Source of the DNA: Tildeniella nuda ZEHNDER 1965/U140
GTDB taxonomy: Bacteria; Cyanobacteriota; Cyanobacteriia; Leptolyngbyales; Leptolyngbyaceae
Reading direction: 5' to 3'
Length of the DNA: 64,000 nucleotides
NCBI GenBank assembly: GCA_019358895.1
Contig: JAHHIG010000005.1
Coordinates: 186,001-250,000, forward strand
The position numbers and the translations under genes were made by a program. Below the pieces are notes generated by a model. The model was not told the DNA's origin. It did no database searches and saw only the letters and a list, made by a program, of their open reading frames with translations. Shown in pieces: positions 60,570-64,000 of this stretch. The stretch's first letter is position 1. Every line of letters begins with the position of its first letter.

Positions 60570-63500
60570 ATGCTGATCAAAGAAATTTTTGCTGCCGATG
60601 TCACGCGCAACATTGCTCCAGTTGTTTACTTTCACGAGCAAGACCCGGCGAAAGTGGAGGAAGAGGTCTCAGAGTACATCATCACCGGGGGCTACCCAGA
60701 GCATGACCCGCGCTACAACCGGGTTAAGGCAGGCATTCATGAACAGTTTGTCAAACTGCTCAAGGCACTGGCAGAGGAACTGAAGCGATCGGGCGGAGTA
60801 GATTTGCCTGCTGCCTGGATCTCTGGGTTTTATGGCTCTGGTAAATCCAGCTTTGCCAAACTCCTAGGACTCGCACTGGATGGATTGGTCTTACCCGATG
60901 GGCGATCGCTGGCTGATACGCTGCTGGCGCGGGACGATTCGCCCAAAGCACAGGAGTTTCAAGCTGCGTGGCAACAGCTACAGAACCAGCTTGACCCGAT
61001 CGCGGTCGTGTTTGATATTGGGGCGATCGCCCGCGATGACGAACAAATCCATTCAGCAGTGAAGCGAGAGATTCAAAAGCGATTGGGGTACTGCTCGGTC
61101 AGCCATTTTGTGGCTGACACCGAATTGAGCCTGGAACTAGATGGTCAGTGGGCAGCGTTTCTGGCGGCGGCTGAGTCAACCTTGGGGCAACCCTGGGCAG
61201 CGGCAAAACAGGCGCGACTGGCAGAAGAAGCCTTTTCGGAAGTGCTGCATGTCATGAATCCTAGTCGTTATGTCGATCCGCTGAGTTGGTTTGACAGTCG
61301 AGCGGGTTCGCGGACGGGTATTGGCACCTCAGTTGCTGAAACCACTAGAGATATCATTGCCATGCTGAATCAGCGGGCACCCGGCAAAACCCTGTTCGTC
61401 GTGGTCGATGAAGTCAGCCAGTACATTTACCAAAATACCAACCGGATGCTGGCACTCCAGTCCTTCGTGTCGGATTTGGGGCAGAAACTGAAGGGGCGGG
61501 CGTGGTTACTTGCCACTGGGCAGCAACAGCTAGAAAGCAGCGATGAGGCGAGCAATATCGGCAAGCTCAAAGATCGGTTTCCACCGCAGCTAAGAGTCCA
61601 TCTGGCTCCAACCAATATTCGGGATGTGGTGCATAAGCGGCTGCTGAAGAAAACGCCGACTAAAGAAGCCGAGCTGCGATCGCTGTTTGACCAACATCGC
61701 AGCAGCCTCAGACTCTATGGCTACCAGTGTGAGTCCATCACCGATGAAGATTTTTTGGAAACCTACCCGATGCTGCCAGGTTACGTGGACTTGCTGATGC
61801 ACATTACCACCAACCTCCGCACGCGCTCCAGTCGGGTAAAAGGGGATGACCATGCGATTCGGGGGTTGCTGCAACTCCTGGGTGAACTGTTTCGCGAGCA
61901 GCGCCTGGGCGAACAACCCCTGGGGGTGCTGATTACATTGGCACATATTTATGAGGTGCAGCAGTCCTCGCTGGATGCCGATGTGCAGAATACACTGGCG
62001 CGACTGTTTAGCCATGAAGAAGTCACGGGCGATCGCGTAGCGGTTCAGGTGGCAAAGGCGGTGGCACTGTTGGAATTGATTCAGGAGCAGGAGCCGACAA
62101 CCGCAGAACTGGTCAGTCAGTGTTTGTACGATCGTCTGGGCGATGGTGATTTGCAGCCGACCGTACTGGTGGCACTGGAAAAGCTGCGAAATCTCAATCT
62201 TCTGTCTTACTCCGAAAAACTGGGCTACAAAATTCAAAGTTCAGTCGGGCAGGAATGGCAGCGGGAGCGGGACAATTACACTGTGATCCCAGATGCGATC
62301 AGCAAACTGATTGGGGACAAGTTGAAAGAGTTGTTGGGTTCAGTTGAACGTCCGCGCTATCGCAGTCATTCATTTCGTTGGGTGGCATTTTACAGTGATG
62401 GGCGGCAGCAGCAAGATGAGCGTCTGCAATCGGCAACGGAATTAGCCGTGATTACAGTCGATTTTCGTTATCTGAACACCCAAGAAGAACGCAGTGCAAC
62501 GACCTGGATTCAAGCCAGTGATAGTGCGGTTCTGCGCGATCGCCTGATTTGGGTCGTGGGTAAGCCCGATCGACTGCCAGGTCTGGTGCGAGAATTAGCA
62601 AAATCGAGCCACATGGTGGATAAATACATCAACCGCATCCAGTCACTTTCACCGGATAAGCAACGCCTGGTCTTTGACGAACAAAGCCGCTGCGAAACAC
62701 TGGAAAAGCAGGTTAAAGAGGCGGTCGCTCAAGCGTTCATGGACGGCGACCTCTACTTTAGGGGACGATCGCTGGACAAGCAGCAGTTCGGCACAACCTT
62801 TGCCACCGTGCTGGAAGGGGTGGGTGAAAGTGTGCTGCTGGATATTTACAGGCATTATGTTGATTTGGTTGTAACACCCAACGAGTTGAAACAACTGCTG
62901 CAAAAAAATCTTTCCGGTCCGTCGAGTAAATTCATGCCAGAGGGGTTGGGCATTTTAGAACTGGATGCTGGCAAGTACAGCCCTACCTGTAGCGGACAGG
63001 TGCCGTCTCGCATGGAGCAGTATGTCATCGACCAAAATGGCATTGCCGGGAACGTGCTGCTGACTCACTTCGGCGGTCCACCCTTTGGCTATTCGGTGGA
63101 TGTGGTGAAAGCGTGTCTGGCGGGATTGCTGCGGGCGAAGAAGATTCGGATTCGCCCAGAGTCTGGTAAGGAAATTACCTCCATTCAAGATCCGGATGTG
63201 GAGAACCTGTTTACCCGCGATCGCGACATTCGGCGCTCCGACATTTTGCCGCGTGGAGAAGGGGGACTGACTGCCAGAGATAAGGTGGCAATCTGCCAGT
63301 TTTTCAAGGATGCCTTGGGCGTTGACCTGGATCGAGAAGAAGAAGCGATCGCCGATGCTACTTTCGATTACTTACCCCTTCAAATTCGGCGACTGCAAGA
63401 GTTAGAGCAACGCTATAATCGCCTACCCAACCGTCCGGATTTGCCAACTAAGTTGACCAAACTACGGCAGGCAGTGGAGGGGTCGCTGCGATCGCGGCAG

Positions 63501-64000
63501 ATTGAAGACACCGTACTGGCGGTTAAAAAGCATCTCGATACCTTACGGGATGGGCTTCAGGAATTGGGCATGTCGCTGACCGACTTGAGCGATGAGGCGG
63601 TGATTGCTGTGGGACGAGCAGTAAATTTGCGCGATCGTCAGGTGGCTCAACTGCGACAAATTGGGCAAACCGCAGAAGTAGAGGCGGCGATTGCTGCCGT
63701 TGAGGGGCAACTGGCATTGAATCGTCCCTGGCGGGAGATTGGTAGTTTAGCACCTCATTTGCAGGCGATCGAGCAGCATTACAAAACGGTGCGTCTGGGC
63801 TTGATTGAGCGGCAGGAGCAGCAAGCAGAAGCGATTCGGCAACGGCTGAAACAGCGACAGGGCTTTTTTAAGCTGAGTGAGGACAAAGCCGATTTAGTGT
63901 TAATTCCCGTGCGGCAGGCAGCATATGACACAACCAACGATGTTTTCAGTCCCAGTTTGCTGGAACTACGGGATTCTGCCATATTGCGGCTTCAGGACGC
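60570..64000 (+). CDS. brxC: BrxC/PglY ATPase of BREX (partial at right edge)
   Basis: ATG 60570; the frame is open for 1143 codons to the window edge. MLIKEIFAADVTRNIAPVVYF is the standard BrxC start. Walker A GFYGSGKSSFAKLLG lies near residue 90, and a Walker B-like TLFVVVDEVSQYIYQN lies near 280. The later half is helical and coiled-coil-rich. BrxC is the large AAA-like ATPase of BREX. The usual length is about 1200 residues, so only the tail is missing. pglX, pglZ, brxD and brxHI should follow beyond the window if this is type 6. Confidence 0.93.
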   Translation, partial: MLIKEIFAADVTRNIAPVVYFHEQDPAKVEEEVSEYIITGGYPEHDPRYNRVKAGIHEQFVKLLKALAEELKRSGGVDLPAAWISGFYGSGKSSFAKLLGLALDGLVLPDGRSLADTLLARDDSPKAQEFQAAWQQLQNQLDPIAVVFDIGAIARDDEQIHSAVKREIQKRLGYCSVSHFVADTELSLELDGQWAAFLAAAESTLGQPWAAAKQARLAEEAFSEVLHVMNPSRYVDPLSWFDSRAGSRTGIGTSVAETTRDIIAMLNQRAPGKTLFVVVDEVSQYIYQNTNRMLALQSFVSDLGQKLKGRAWLLATGQQQLESSDEASNIGKLKDRFPPQLRVHLAPTNIRDVVHKRLLKKTPTKEAELRSLFDQHRSSLRLYGYQCESITDEDFLETYPMLPGYVDLLMHITTNLRTRSSRVKGDDHAIRGLLQLLGELFREQRLGEQPLGVLITLAHIYEVQQSSLDADVQNTLARLFSHEEVTGDRVAVQVAKAVALLELIQEQEPTTAELVSQCLYDRLGDGDLQPTVLVALEKLRNLNLLSYSEKLGYKIQSSVGQEWQRERDNYTVIPDAISKLIGDKLKELLGSVERPRYRSHSFRWVAFYSDGRQQQDERLQSATELAVITVDFRYLNTQEERSATTWIQASDSAVLRDRLIWVVGKPDRLPGLVRELAKSSHMVDKYINRIQSLSPDKQRLVFDEQSRCETLEKQVKEAVAQAFMDGDLYFRGRSLDKQQFGTTFATVLEGVGESVLLDIYRHYVDLVVTPNELKQLLQKNLSGPSSKFMPEGLGILELDAGKYSPTCSGQVPSRMEQYVIDQNGIAGNVLLTHFGGPPFGYSVDVVKACLAGLLRAKKIRIRPESGKEITSIQDPDVENLFTRDRDIRRSDILPRGEGGLTARDKVAICQFFKDALGVDLDREEEAIADATFDYLPLQIRRLQELEQRYNRLPNRPDLPTKLTKLRQAVEGSLRSRQIEDTVLAVKKHLDTLRDGLQELGMSLTDLSDEAVIAVGRAVNLRDRQVAQLRQIGQTAEVEAAIAAVEGQLALNRPWREIGSLAPHLQAIEQHYKTVRLGLIERQEQQAEAIRQRLKQRQGFFKLSEDKADLVLIPVRQAAYDTTNDVFSPSLLELRDSAILRLQD

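Overview
The window looks like a chromosomal segment of a filamentous or Leptolyngbya-like cyanobacterium. Supporting evidence: the HIP1 octamer GCGATCGC occurs very often on both strands; psbK (photosystem II) lies beside tgt; there is a WD40-repeat Ser/Thr kinase, a Ycf46-type AAA ATPase, a DUF2808 protein and a Trp-rich TIGR02450 protein; and cyanobacterial heptamer (STRR) repeats are scattered through the gaps. Genus-level identity cannot be fixed from sequence reading alone.

Layout. 1-3.8 kb: a truncated gene end, tgt, psbK and a zinc-ribbon/kinase/WD40 protein. 4.1-10.1 kb: a small dispersed TIR element, an SH3 membrane protein, then the conserved minus-strand cluster rpmH-rnpA-PH-yidC-jag-yceD-ycf46 (ribosomal protein, RNase P, membrane insertion). 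10.2-12 kb: two exported proteins. 12.2-22.9 kb: a plus-strand exopolysaccharide locus (flippase, FkbM methyltransferase, seven glycosyltransferases including a polyprenyl-phosphate sugar transferase, and one other methyltransferase) closed by a terminator. 22.9-28.8 kb: housekeeping genes (two tRNA-Leu, M48 peptidase, murA, SpoU methyltransferase, MMADHC-like protein).

28.8-32.5 kb is a decayed mobile island ending at tRNA-Cys. It holds a broken ISL3 transposase, an array of eight TGTCA-type 18-bp repeats that looks like the end of a TnsB/TniA-class transposon, an antitoxin-like/HNH pair with a nonsense codon, stubs of a nucleotidyltransferase and an Mrr-like nuclease, an IS5-like transposase tail, and a TGTACA-terminated sequence placed 5 bp from the tRNA. 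No tnsB, tnsC, tniQ or cas12k is visible.

32.7-37.5 kb is one open frame joining a GT2 glycosyltransferase, a haemagglutinin-type secretion domain and a CHAT protease, with a heptamer-repeat insertion at the joint. 37.8-51.2 kb: GNAT, tRNA-Asp, gltX, ftsH, aldo/keto reductase, STAS, HD-hydrolase, SPFH and ABC-exporter genes. 51.8-55.5 kb: a 1240-residue secreted-type phosphodiesterase with two GDPD domains nested in a phytase-like domain.

55.7-64 kb is a defence island: a DNA-phosphorothioation-associated methyltransferase pseudogene, then an operon whose gene order brxE-brxA-brxB-brxC (running off the window) matches BREX type 6. Its lead gene, an XRE-type regulator, is cut by a 149-bp MITE with perfect 12-bp terminal inverted repeats and an 8-bp target duplication. 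The best candidates for a second look are this MITE-disrupted BREX operon, the transposon-end arrays at 29.4 and 32.4 kb, and the GT2/haemagglutinin/CHAT fusion.
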